This document shows positions 23,060 through 30,954 of a DNA stretch of 64,000 bases, piece after piece. A program made the position numbers and the translations under genes. Position 1 is the stretch's first letter. Every line of letters begins with the position of its first letter. Source of the DNA: Burkholderiales bacterium (lineage in GTDB: Bacteria > Pseudomonadota > Gammaproteobacteria > Burkholderiales > Burkholderiaceae_F); the NCBI GenBank assembly GCA_020355165.1, contig CP070661.1, positions 1,736,193 through 1,800,192 on the forward strand, given 5' to 3'. The notes below the pieces were generated by a model that worked only from the letters and a program-made list of their open reading frames with translations, was not told the DNA's origin and searched no databases.

Positions 23060-23458
23060 ATGGGACTGTCGTTCGAGGCAGCACGACGCGCGCTCAGGCA
23101 CGCCGGCCTGCTGCTGCTGCTTCGTGCCGACCTGGCCGCGGAGGAGATGGCGGCCGCGCGGCGGCTGTGGGTCGGCTGGCTGGCGATGGTCCTGGCGGCT
23201 TTCGCTCTGACAGTGGTCGCCCTGGTCGCTGTCGGCGCGTGGCTGACGCTGGTGCTGTGGGAGCGGTTCGGGGCGTTCACGCCCGGCGTGCTGGCGGCGC
23301 TGTTCGGGCTGGGAGCCGTCCTGCTGCTGCGCGCGCTGCTGCGCTCGGCGGACGCCGCGCCCTCGCCGCTGGCGCGGACGCGCACCGCGCTGCGCGAGGA
23401 CTACGACGCGCTGGCCAGTGCGATTGCGCAGGAGCGCGATGCGGAGCCTCGCCAGTGA
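23060..23458 (+). CDS. YqjE-like (phage holin/DUF1469 family) membrane protein
   Basis: A 132-residue protein with two long membrane helices, residues about 40-65 ([20 protein letters not shown]) and 75-100, flanked by helical charged regions. It fits the YqjE/DUF1469 family, which databases label phage holin superfamily III although these are chromosomal proteins, not phage genes. I chose the ATG at 23060 because it begins [16 protein letters not shown] and lies 8 nt after the DUF883 stop. Its position matches the yqjD-yqjE order of enterobacteria. Confidence 0.85.
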   Translation: MGLSFEAARRALRHAGLLLLLRADLAAEEMAAARRLWVGWLAMVLAAFALTVVALVAVGAWLTLVLWERFGAFTPGVLAALFGLGAVLLLRALLRSADAAPSPLARTRTALREDYDALASAIAQERDAEPRQ

Positions 23459-23522
23459 GCGTGCTCCGTTTGCCACCGCCTGCCAGCCGGACGCCGGCAT
23501 CGGTCGTCGGAGGAACAGGTCG

Positions 23523-23894
23523 ATGAACAGGCTGTCGACCGAACAGCGGATCGCCCAGCTGCAGGCGCAGGGGCAGGCACAGCGGCTGGCGGCTCAACTC
23601 GCCATATTCGAGGCGCGTGAGCAGCTGGCGCCGCTGAGGTCGGTCGCCGGCGTCATCGGACTGGCGGCGCGCGCGCTTTCCCCGGGTGCTGCGGCCGGCG
23701 GCGCGGTCGGCAGGCTGGCCAGGTTCGGCGTCGGCCATCCGTGGATCAGCTCGACGGTGGGCACCGTCGCCTGGCGGCTGCTGCGGCGGCGGCCGGTCGC
23801 ACTTCTGATCGCCGCACTGGCCGGCGCGGCGGCCTGGTGGCTGTGGCGGCCGAGCGGGCGGTGGACCCGCTCTCAGGCGGAACCGCCGGCGTGA
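23523..23894 (+). CDS. YqjK-like small membrane protein
   Basis: A 123-residue protein with an N-terminal helical, Gln/Ala-rich region (LSTEQRIAQLQAQGQAQRLAAQL), a central Gly/Ala-rich segment, and a hydrophobic C-terminal region around ALLIAALAGAAAWWLW. Sequence similarity to YqjK is weak; the assignment rests mainly on position after DUF883 and YqjE genes and on size. An AGGAACAGG ribosome-binding site precedes the ATG. Its stop overlaps the GTG start of the following MASE1 kinase by 4 nt, so the stress-type membrane operon and the kinase are translationally linked. Confidence 0.65.
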   Translation: MNRLSTEQRIAQLQAQGQAQRLAAQLAIFEAREQLAPLRSVAGVIGLAARALSPGAAAGGAVGRLARFGVGHPWISSTVGTVAWRLLRRRPVALLIAALAGAAAWWLWRPSGRWTRSQAEPPA

Positions 23895-25666
23895 ACGGCG
23901 TCGAGGCCGCGCGCGAGCGTCATCGGCCACGATGGCTCGAGGCGGTGCGCGCGCACGTCGCCGGCGCTGCGGCGCAGGACGCCAAGGGGCCGGCGGGCAG
24001 CGTCGCGCAGTCGGCACCGCGGGCGCTGCGCTGGCTTTACCGACGACCGCTGGCGCTGGCGGTGTTCTTCTGTGCGCTGTATCTGGCGGTCGACGCCGCC
24101 ACCGCGACCTTCGCCGTGCAACCGGCGCAGTGGACCCCATGGAACCCGCAGGCGGCGCTGGCACTGACGCTGGTGGCGACTGCCGGGCTTCGCTTCGCGC
24201 CGGTGGTGGTGGTGGCCGTGCTGCTGGCCGAGATCGTTCTGCGCGATTCGCCGGCCGGCCTGGGGTCGCTGTTCGCTGCGCTTGCCGTGGGCGGTGCCTA
24301 CAGCGCCGCCGGCCAGGCGGTGCAGCGCTTCACCCGCTGGACCCGCGCCGAAGTGTCGCTACGCGACCTGTCGGCGCTGGTGCTGATCGCCTTTGCCACC
24401 TCGCTGGCGGTGGCCCTGCTGCTCGGCCTGACGTACGCGCTGGCCGGCAGGGTCTCGCTTGGCCTGCTGCACGTGATGTCGCTGCGGGTCGTGGTCGGCG
24501 AGGCGCTCGGCATGATCGTCGCGGCGCCGGCGCTGCTGCTGCTTGCCTCGGGTGCCTGGCGGGTCGAGGTGGCCAGCACCATCGGCGGCGGCACGCTCGG
24601 CCGCGACCTGCTGCTGTTCGCGGTGGCGGTCGCCGTGCTGCTGCTGGTGATCTTCTGGTGGCGGCCGTTCGACCAGTTCCGCATGTCGTACCTGCTGTTC
24701 GTGCCGATGCTGGTGATCGCCACGCGGCACGGCCTCGTCGGTGCCGCGGTGGCGGTGCCGCTGCTGCAGGCCGGGATGATCGCCGCCGTATCGGTGTTCT
24801 CGGCGCACGTGGCCACCGCCTTCGAGTACCAGATGCTGGCGCTGGCACTGGCGCTGACCGCCATGTACATCGGCCTGATGTCCTCCGAGCGCGAGCGGGC
24901 GGCGCAGCGGCTGGCCTCGCGCGAGCGCGAGCTGCGCGCGCAGCGCGACGCGCTGAGCGAGATCCAGCGCTCGGCGGCGACCGCCGAGCTGTCGGCGGCG
25001 CTGGCGCACGACCTGAACCAGCCGCTGTCGGCCATCGGTACCTACGCGCGGGCCGCGCGGCTGATCGCCGAGCGCGACGAGGCCGATCGCGCCAAGCTGT
25101 TCCGCACGCTCGAGCAGATCTCGGCCGAAAGCGCCCGCGCCGGCCAGTACGTGCGGCGGATGCGCGACTTCTTCCGCACCGGCACCATGCACAGCGAGGA
25201 GGTGCGGGTCGAGGAGCTGATCGAGCGCGGCCGCGCCCACCTGCGCGACCGCCTCGAGCGGGCCGGCATCGTCTTCGAGACCGCGGTCGAGCCGGGCCTG
25301 CCGCCGCTGCGCACCGACGCGGTACAGCTCGGCGCGGTGCTCGACAACCTGCTCGGCAACGCCTGCGACGCGCTGGCCGAGGCGCCGCCGCCGCGACGGA
25401 TCCGCGTCGGTGCAGCGCGCCTGCCGGGGCGGTCGCCAGCGTCGATACGGATCAGCGTGCAGGACAACGGGCCGGGCGTGGCGCCCGACCTGCGCGCGCA
25501 GCTTTTCAAGCCGCTCGCCACCAGCAAGCCGCACGGCATGGGCCTCGGACTCGCACTGTCCCGGTCCATCACCGAGCGGCTGGGCGGCGGGCTTTCCTAC
25601 GATGCTGCCAGCAGCATCACCACCTTCCACCTGGACCTGCCTACCGATGAACACCGACCAGAATGA
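23891..25666 (+). CDS. MASE1-domain sensor histidine kinase
   Basis: A 591-residue inner-membrane kinase starting at a GTG that overlaps the previous stop (GTGA). Residues about 50-335 form the MASE1 sensor with 8 or more membrane helices (WTPWNPQAALALTLVATAGLRF is typical). A coiled coil around residues 335-365 follows. The kinase core has the FixL/NtrB-like H-box ALAHDLNQPLSAIGTYARAA (His near 372), N-box DNLLGNACDALAE and G-boxes DNGPGV and GMGLGLALSRS. The downstream FixJ-type regulator starts inside its 3' end (20-nt overlap), so the pair is a cognate two-component system. The stimulus is unknown. Confidence 0.92.
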   Translation: MNGVEAARERHRPRWLEAVRAHVAGAAAQDAKGPAGSVAQSAPRALRWLYRRPLALAVFFCALYLAVDAATATFAVQPAQWTPWNPQAALALTLVATAGLRFAPVVVVAVLLAEIVLRDSPAGLGSLFAALAVGGAYSAAGQAVQRFTRWTRAEVSLRDLSALVLIAFATSLAVALLLGLTYALAGRVSLGLLHVMSLRVVVGEALGMIVAAPALLLLASGAWRVEVASTIGGGTLGRDLLLFAVAVAVLLLVIFWWRPFDQFRMSYLLFVPMLVIATRHGLVGAAVAVPLLQAGMIAAVSVFSAHVATAFEYQMLALALALTAMYIGLMSSERERAAQRLASRERELRAQRDALSEIQRSAATAELSAALAHDLNQPLSAIGTYARAARLIAERDEADRAKLFRTLEQISAESARAGQYVRRMRDFFRTGTMHSEEVRVEELIERGRAHLRDRLERAGIVFETAVEPGLPPLRTDAVQLGAVLDNLLGNACDALAEAPPPRRIRVGAARLPGRSPASIRISVQDNGPGVAPDLRAQLFKPLATSKPHGMGLGLALSRSITERLGGGLSYDAASSITTFHLDLPTDEHRPE

Positions 25667-26315
25667 CGTCAACGTTGCCGGAAGCTGGGTATACGTCGTC
25701 GAGGACGATCCGTCCGTACGCGACTCACTGTCGCTGCTGCTGCAGCTGCGCGGGTTCTCCACCGCCACCTTCGACAGTGCCGAGGCGTTTCTCGAGAGCG
25801 ACGCGCTCGAGCGGCCGGCCTGTGTGCTCGCCGACGTCCGCCTGCCCGGCATGTCCGGCCTCGACCTGCAGCGCAAGCTGGTCAGCCAGCACGCGGCGCT
25901 GCCGTTCGTGGTGATGACCGCGCATGGCGACGTGGCCACGGCGCGGTCGGCGCTGCGTGACGGCGCCGTCGACTTCCTCGAGAAACCGATCGACGAGCAG
26001 GACCTGATCGAAGCCATCACGGTCGCCCTGCGCAGCGATCACGCGCAGGTCGAGAAGGCGCGCAGCCGCGAGACCGTGCTCAGCCGCATGCAGCGGCTGA
26101 CCGAGCGCGAACTCGAGGTGTTCGACCGCGTCACCAGCGGCTATCACAACCGCGAGATCGCCGAGGAGTTCGGCATCAGCCAGCGCACCGTCGAGGTGCA
26201 TCGCGCGCGGGTGATGGAGAAGCTGCAGGCGCGTCGCGTCGCCGACCTGTTCCGCCTGCGCTTCGAGCTCGACGGCGCACCGGCCGCGGCACCGGCCGAC
26301 CGGGTCCTGTCCTGA
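25647..26315 (+). CDS. FixJ-family response regulator
   Basis: A 222-residue regulator. The receiver has VVEDDPSVRDSLSLLLQLRGF at the N terminus, phospho-Asp63 in VLADVRLPGMSGLDL, the switch threonine in VVMTAHGD and the lysine in DFLEKPID. This is a typical FixJ/TodT-type receiver. The C-terminal LuxR helix-turn-helix (about residues 150-205) includes LTERELEVFDRVTSGYHNREIAEEFGISQRTVEVHRARVMEKL. The ATG at 25647 lies 20 nt inside the MASE1 kinase gene, the kinase expected to phosphorylate it. A 9-bp hairpin follows the stop codon. Confidence 0.94.
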   Translation: MNTDQNDVNVAGSWVYVVEDDPSVRDSLSLLLQLRGFSTATFDSAEAFLESDALERPACVLADVRLPGMSGLDLQRKLVSQHAALPFVVMTAHGDVATARSALRDGAVDFLEKPIDEQDLIEAITVALRSDHAQVEKARSRETVLSRMQRLTERELEVFDRVTSGYHNREIAEEFGISQRTVEVHRARVMEKLQARRVADLFRLRFELDGAPAAAPADRVLS

Positions 26316-26342
26316 GTGTGATGCCGCCGCGCTGAGGTGCCG

Positions 26343-26370
26343 CCGGCGGCGCTCCGGTGCCCGCCGCCGG
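26343..26370 (+). terminator. Hairpin after fixJ-like gene
   Basis: A perfect 9-bp inverted repeat, CCGGCGGCG (26343-26351) and CGCCGCCGG (26362-26370), with a 10-nt loop, begins 28 nt after the regulator stop codon. It lacks a T tract, so it may be a weak or Rho-assisted terminator, or an mRNA 3'-end stabiliser. Confidence 0.35.
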
Positions 26371-26419
26371 TTAGGTAGCGCTGCGTACGGTGAAGCGCCG
26401 ATGGGCAGGGCGCCACCGT

Positions 26420-26606
26420 CGCAGTACAGTCATCCCGCACACCGCGCGATCGACCTGCTTCGGCTCGTGCCGCGGCGGCTTGCTTGCTCGGTGTGTCCTT
26501 TTCGGTTGCTTGCTCCTCGGAGCAGCGCGCGAATTCCCCGCTCCAGGGCGGATCCGGAGTCGCGATTTCGGTCCGCATCCGGCTTGCCGGGTGCGGATTT
26601 TTTTTT
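26420..26606 (+). ncRNA. Candidate small RNA ending in a strong intrinsic terminator
   Basis: A stretch of lower G+C in the 380-nt gap between the FixJ-type regulator and the antiporter. It has no credible ORF. It holds a direct repeat TTGCTTGCTC (26480-26489 and 26506-26515) and ends in a classic terminator. Because the nearest upstream gene ends more than 250 nt away and has its own hairpin, the terminator probably ends an independent transcript. The 5' end is a guess; no clear promoter was found. I do not recognise an RNA family. Confidence 0.3.
26572..26606 (+). terminator. Strong Rho-independent terminator
   Basis: An 11-bp stem, TCCGCATCCGG (26572-26582) with CCGGGTGCGGA (26587-26597), has a 4-nt CTTG loop and one G-T wobble pair, followed by nine T residues (26598-26606). 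It is the clearest intrinsic terminator I noticed in the window. Confidence 0.85.
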
Positions 26607-26655
26607 CGCCCGCACGGCTGCAGCGCGCCCGATGCCGCAGCGCGACCGCTGCACC

Positions 26656-26661
26656 TATACT
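26656..26661 (+). promoter_or_regulatory. Candidate -10 element for the antiporter operon
   Basis: TATACT lies 35 nt before the ATG of the CaCA antiporter and 50 nt after the terminator, so it probably starts transcription of the antiporter/Mrp operon. No good -35 match is seen 17 nt upstream. It has the same hexamer as the guaB -10 candidate. Confidence 0.45.
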
Positions 26662-26695
26662 CCGCGCCGGTTCGCTAGGCGGGCCGCCGGGGACA

Positions 26696-27772
26696 ATGAT
26701 CGCCAACGTCATTCATTTCGCGCTCGGCCTGCTCGCGCTCATCGTCGGTGCCCGCTGGCTCGTGCGGGGCGCGGCGACAATGGCCCTCTCGCTCGGCATC
26801 TCGCCGCTGGTGATCGGCCTGACCATCGTCTCGATGGGCACCAGCGCGCCGGAGGTCGCCGTCTCGGTGGGCGCCGCGCTCGAGGGCCGCACCGACATGG
26901 CGGTCGGCAATGTCATCGGCAGCAACGTCTTCAACGTGCTGTTCATCCTCGGCCTGTCGGCGCTGGTCTCGCCGCTGGTGGTCAACGCACAGCTGATCCG
27001 CCAGGAGGTGCCGATCATGATCGCGGCATCGCTGCTGCTGGCCGTGCTGGCGGCCGACCGACACATTGGCCGCCCGGAGTCGGTGCTGCTGCTCGCGCTG
27101 CTGGCCGCCTACACGGTCTTCCTGATCGTCCAGTCGCGCCGCGAGACGCAGGCCACCCGCGACGAGTACGCCGAGGCCATGCCGCCGCAACGCGCCTGGG
27201 ACCGGCACTGGGCGGCGCAGCTCGCGTTGGTGCTCGGCGGACTGGCGCTGCTGGTGCTGGGCTCGAACTGGCTGGTCGAGGCGGCGGTCGCCTTCGCGCG
27301 TGCGCTCGGTGTCAGCGAACTGGTCATCGCACTGACGATCGTCTCCGCCGGCACCTCGATGCCGGAGGTGGCCACCTCGCTGATGGCGGCGCTGAAGGGC
27401 GAGCGTGACATCGCGGTCGGCAACATCGTCGGCAGCAATATCTTCAACATCCTCGGCTGCGTCGGCGCCGCGGGGCTCGCCGCCGGCGGCGGCCTGCCGG
27501 TGCCGGCGGCCGCGCTCGCCTTCGACCTGTGGGTGATGCTGGCGGTGACCTTCGCCTGCCTGCCGGTGTTCCTCAGCGGGCGCGAGATCGCCCGCTGGGA
27601 GGGCGGCCTGTTCCTCGGCTACTACTTCGCCTACACGGCCTTCCTCATGCTGGCGGCGCGCCAGCACCAGGCGCTGCCGGCGTTCTCGGCGGCGATGCTG
27701 TCGTTCGTCGTCCCGCTGACCATCGTCACGCTGCTGGTGTCGATGCTGCGCACGCAGCGCGGCGGGCACTGA
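26696..27772 (+). CDS. Calcium/sodium antiporter, CaCA (YrbG-like) family
   Basis: A 358-residue inner-membrane cation exchanger with about 10 helices. The two inverted alpha repeats are plain: GTSAPEVAVS...GNVIGSNVFNVLFILGLSAL near residues 51-90 and GTSMPEVATSL...GNIVGSNIFNILGCVG near residues 222-260. The acidic residues in these GTSxPE motifs form the cation site. The ATG at 26696 begins the first helix (MIANVIHFALGLLALIVGA). It is followed by the Mrp antiporter genes after only 6 nt, so sodium- or calcium-coupled and proton-coupled exchange may be expressed together. Confidence 0.93.
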   Translation: MIANVIHFALGLLALIVGARWLVRGAATMALSLGISPLVIGLTIVSMGTSAPEVAVSVGAALEGRTDMAVGNVIGSNVFNVLFILGLSALVSPLVVNAQLIRQEVPIMIAASLLLAVLAADRHIGRPESVLLLALLAAYTVFLIVQSRRETQATRDEYAEAMPPQRAWDRHWAAQLALVLGGLALLVLGSNWLVEAAVAFARALGVSELVIALTIVSAGTSMPEVATSLMAALKGERDIAVGNIVGSNIFNILGCVGAAGLAAGGGLPVPAAALAFDLWVMLAVTFACLPVFLSGREIARWEGGLFLGYYFAYTAFLMLAARQHQALPAFSAAMLSFVVPLTIVTLLVSMLRTQRGGH

Positions 27773-27778
27773 TCGCCG

Positions 27779-30589
27779 ATGCGGGCCGCGCTGCTGCTGC
27801 CGGTGCTCGCGCTGCTGCCGTTCGCCGGCGCCGTGCTGGTGCTGGCCTCCCCCAACGCGCAGCGGATGCGGGCGGTGTCGCTCGCCGCCGCGGTGACGGT
27901 GGCCGCCACCGCGCTGGTGCTGGCCGCCGCGCCGGCGGTGTTCGTCGGCGAGGTCGTGCGCTGGCAGATCGACTGGATGCCGCAGCTCGGGCTGGCCTTC
28001 GGTCTGCGGATGGACGGGCTGGCCTGGCTGTTCGCGCTGCTGATCGGCGGCATCGGCATGCTGATCGTGCTGTATGCCGCCTACTACCTCGACCCCGACG
28101 ATCCGGCGGCGCGCTTCTTCGGCTTCCTGCTGCTGTTCATGGGCGCGATGCTCGGCGTGGTGCTCGCCGACAACCTGCTGCTGCTGGTGGTGTTCTGGGA
28201 GCTGACCAGCCTGTCGAGCTTCCTGCTGATCGGCTACTGGAGCCACACCGCCGATGCGCGGCAGGGCGCGCGCATGGCGCTGACCATCACCGGCGCCGGC
28301 GGGCTGGCCCTGCTCGGCGGCGTGCTGCTGCTCGGCGACATCGTCGGCAGCTACGATCTCGAGACGGTGCTGGCCTCCGGCGACCTGATCCGCGCCCACC
28401 CGCTGTACCCGCTGGCGCTGGCGCTGGTGCTGGCCGGCGCCTTCACCAAGAGCGCGCAGTTCCCGTTCCACTTCTGGCTGCCGCACGCGATGGCGGCTCC
28501 GACGCCGGTGTCCGCCTACCTGCACTCGGCGACGATGGTCAAGGCCGGTGTGTTCCTGCTGGCGCGCATGTACCCGGCGCTCGGCGGATCCGATCTGTGG
28601 TTCTGGACGGTGGCGCCGGTTGGCCTGGCCACGCTGCTGGTCGGCGCCTACATCGCCATCTTCCAGCACGACCTGAAGGGACTGCTGGCGTACTCGACGA
28701 TCAGCCACCTCGGCCTGGTCACGCTGCTGTTCGGCATCGACACCCGGCTGGCGGTGGTCGCCGGCGTGTTCCACATCCTCAACCACGCCACCTTCAAGGC
28801 ATCGCTGTTCATGGCCGCCGGCATCATCGATCACGAGGCCGGCACGCGCGACATGCGCCGGCTGGCCGGCCTGTGGAAGACCATGCCGATCACCGCCGTG
28901 CTCGGCATGGTCGCCGCGGGGGCCATGGCCGGCGTGCCGCTGCTCAACGGCTTCCTGTCGAAGGAGATGTTCTTCAGCGAGGCGATCGGCAAGCACAGCA
29001 ACGCGGTGATGGACGTGCTGCTGCCGCTCGGCGCGCTGGTGGCCGGCACCTTCTCGGTGGCCTACAGCGTGCGCTTCATCCACGACGTGTTCTTCAACGG
29101 CGAGCCGAAGGGGCTGCCGAAGAAGCCGCACGAGCCGCCGCGGTTCATGCGCCTGCCGGTCGAGGTGCTGGTGGTGCTGTGCGCGCTGGTCGGCCTGTTC
29201 CCGGCGCTGATCATCGGTCCGCTGCTGGCCATCGGCGCCCAGGCGGCGCTGTTCGGCGGGCCGTACGCGCCGCTGCCGGCGTACAAGCTGGCCATCTGGC
29301 ACGGCTTCAACCTGCCGCTGGCGATGAGCGCGGCGGCCACGGTCGGCGGCGTGCTGCTGTACTTCGGCCTGCAGCGGCGGGTCAACCTGCACGAACTGGT
29401 GAAGCTGCCGGGCTGGATCCACAGCGGCGGGCGCGAGGCGTTTCACCTGTTCACCGCGGCCAAGCTGGGACTGGCCCGCCTGGTGACCGACACGCTCGAG
29501 AACGGCAGCCTGCAGCGCTACCTGTTCCTGCTGGTGGCCGTGGCCCTGCTGGCCGGCCTGGCGCCCTTCCTGGCCGGCGGCGGCGCCGCGGCGCCGGCCG
29601 CGGGCGGCACGCCGCTGAACTTCGGCGTCGTCGCGGTGTGGCTGGTCGGCGTGGCGGCCGCCGTCGGCACGGCACTGGCGTACCACCGGCGCCTGCTGGC
29701 GCTGCTGATGCTCGGCGCGGTCGGGGTGGTGGTGAGCCTGACCTTCGTCTACCTGTCTGCGCCCGACCTCGCCCTGACGCAGCTGCTGGTCGAGATGGTG
29801 ACGATCATCCTGATGATGCTGGCGTTGTACTGGCTGCCGGCGGGCAGCCCGCCCGAGGCGCGGCGGGCGCGCGCAGCGCGCGACCTGCTGCTGTCGGTGG
29901 CGGCTGGCACCGGCGTGGCGGTGCTGTGCTACGCCATCCTCACCAGCGGCTTCGATTCGATCTCGCCGTACTTCCTGCGCACGGCGGTGCCCGAGGGCGG
30001 GGGTGCCAACGTGGTCAACGTGATCCTGGTCGACTACCGCGGCTACGACACGATGGGCGAGATCACCGTGCTCGGCATCGCCGGCGTGGTCATCTACGCG
30101 CTGCTGGCCGGCTTCGCGCCGGCACGACGGCCGCGGCCGCGGTCGGCCGAGCCGCGCTCGCGCTTCCTGCCGCTGGTAGCGGCAGTGCTGCTGCCGCTGG
30201 CGGTGCTGGTGTCGGTCTACCTGTTCCTGCGCGGCCACAACGAGCCCGGCGGCGGCTTCATCGCCGGCCTGGTGCTGGCGCTGGCGCTGATCCTGCAGTA
30301 CGTCGCCCACGGCCAGCAGTGGGTCGAGCAGCGGCTGCGCACCGATTTCCGCGCCTGGATCGGCTGCGGCCTGCTGATCGCCGGCGGCGCCGGCATCGGC
30401 AGCTGGTTCCTCGGCGCGCCGTTCCTGACCAGCACCTACGCCTACTGGACGGTGCCGGTGCTGGGCAGCGTGCCGCTGGCCAGCGCCGTGGTGTTCGACC
30501 TCGGCGTGTACCTGACCGTGGTCGGCGCGACGATGCTCGCCCTGGTGTCGATCGGCCGTGTCTCGGCCAAAGGCGAGGACGGCCGATGA
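27779..30589 (+). CDS. Mrp-type monovalent cation/H+ antiporter, fused subunits A and B
   Basis: A 936-residue polytopic membrane protein. The main part (about residues 1-760) is MrpA/MnhA, related to the NuoL/NuoM proton pumps. It has conserved stretches LLLVVFWELTSLSSFLLIGYW, KSAQFPFHFWLPHAMAAPTPVSAYLHSATMVKAG (lysine and histidine of the proton path) and the later MrpA-specific TQLLVEMVTIILMMLALYWLP. The C-terminal 150 residues form an MrpB domain (LPLAVLVSVYLFLRGHNEPGGGFIAGL). This A-B fusion is the PhaAB form known in proteobacteria. It begins a six-gene operon and overlaps the next gene by 4 nt. Confidence 0.95.
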   Translation: MRAALLLPVLALLPFAGAVLVLASPNAQRMRAVSLAAAVTVAATALVLAAAPAVFVGEVVRWQIDWMPQLGLAFGLRMDGLAWLFALLIGGIGMLIVLYAAYYLDPDDPAARFFGFLLLFMGAMLGVVLADNLLLLVVFWELTSLSSFLLIGYWSHTADARQGARMALTITGAGGLALLGGVLLLGDIVGSYDLETVLASGDLIRAHPLYPLALALVLAGAFTKSAQFPFHFWLPHAMAAPTPVSAYLHSATMVKAGVFLLARMYPALGGSDLWFWTVAPVGLATLLVGAYIAIFQHDLKGLLAYSTISHLGLVTLLFGIDTRLAVVAGVFHILNHATFKASLFMAAGIIDHEAGTRDMRRLAGLWKTMPITAVLGMVAAGAMAGVPLLNGFLSKEMFFSEAIGKHSNAVMDVLLPLGALVAGTFSVAYSVRFIHDVFFNGEPKGLPKKPHEPPRFMRLPVEVLVVLCALVGLFPALIIGPLLAIGAQAALFGGPYAPLPAYKLAIWHGFNLPLAMSAAATVGGVLLYFGLQRRVNLHELVKLPGWIHSGGREAFHLFTAAKLGLARLVTDTLENGSLQRYLFLLVAVALLAGLAPFLAGGGAAAPAAGGTPLNFGVVAVWLVGVAAAVGTALAYHRRLLALLMLGAVGVVVSLTFVYLSAPDLALTQLLVEMVTIILMMLALYWLPAGSPPEARRARAARDLLLSVAAGTGVAVLCYAILTSGFDSISPYFLRTAVPEGGGANVVNVILVDYRGYDTMGEITVLGIAGVVIYALLAGFAPARRPRPRSAEPRSRFLPLVAAVLLPLAVLVSVYLFLRGHNEPGGGFIAGLVLALALILQYVAHGQQWVEQRLRTDFRAWIGCGLLIAGGAGIGSWFLGAPFLTSTYAYWTVPVLGSVPLASAVVFDLGVYLTVVGATMLALVSIGRVSAKGEDGR

Positions 30590-30954
30590 CGATCGAGCTG
30601 CTGCTGGCGATCGGGCTGGGCGTACTGACGGCCACCGGCGTGTGGCTGCTGCTGCGCTCGCGGGTGTTCGACCTGATCATCGGCCTGACCTTGCTGTCGT
30701 ACGCGGTGAACGTGTTCATCTTCCTGATGGGGCGCGTTCGGATCGGCCGTCCGCCGATCGTCGCCGGCAAGCTGGCGCCGACGCTCGCCAACTACGCCGA
30801 CCCGCTGCCGCAGGCGCTGGTGCTGACCGCCATCGTGATCAGCTTCGCGATGACGGCGCTGATCCTGGTGATCGCGCTGCGCGCCCACGCCGAGACCGGC
30901 TCCGACCATGTCGACGGCGCCGAGCCGGGCGGCGCCGGGCAGCGCCGGTCATGA
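30586..30954 (+). CDS. mnhC: Mrp antiporter subunit C
   Basis: A 122-residue membrane protein homologous to NuoK. It has three helices and the family stretches LTLLSYAVNVFIFLMGR and DPLPQALVLTAIVISFAMTALILVIALRA, the latter being the usual MrpC/NuoK signature. The ATG overlaps the stop of the A-B gene (ATGA) and the stop overlaps the subunit D start in the same way. The tail after residue 105 is charged and likely cytoplasmic. Confidence 0.94.
   Translation: MTIELLLAIGLGVLTATGVWLLLRSRVFDLIIGLTLLSYAVNVFIFLMGRVRIGRPPIVAGKLAPTLANYADPLPQALVLTAIVISFAMTALILVIALRAHAETGSDHVDGAEPGGAGQRRS

Noticed and set aside
22461-23084. Upstream extension of the purT frame
   Set aside because: It runs antisense to the DUF883 gene and the divergent promoter region. 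Family similarity starts at the ATG at 22460.
23060-23458. Phage holin indicating a prophage
   Set aside because: The protein fits chromosomal YqjE, lies in a yqjD/yqjE/yqjK-like order, and no other phage gene is present.
26675-30310. A 1211-codon open frame on the minus strand opposite the antiporter genes
   Set aside because: It is the mirror of real, strongly conserved Mrp and CaCA genes. Its translation is rich in Arg, Gln, His and Ala with no domain, as expected for antisense frames in high-G+C DNA.
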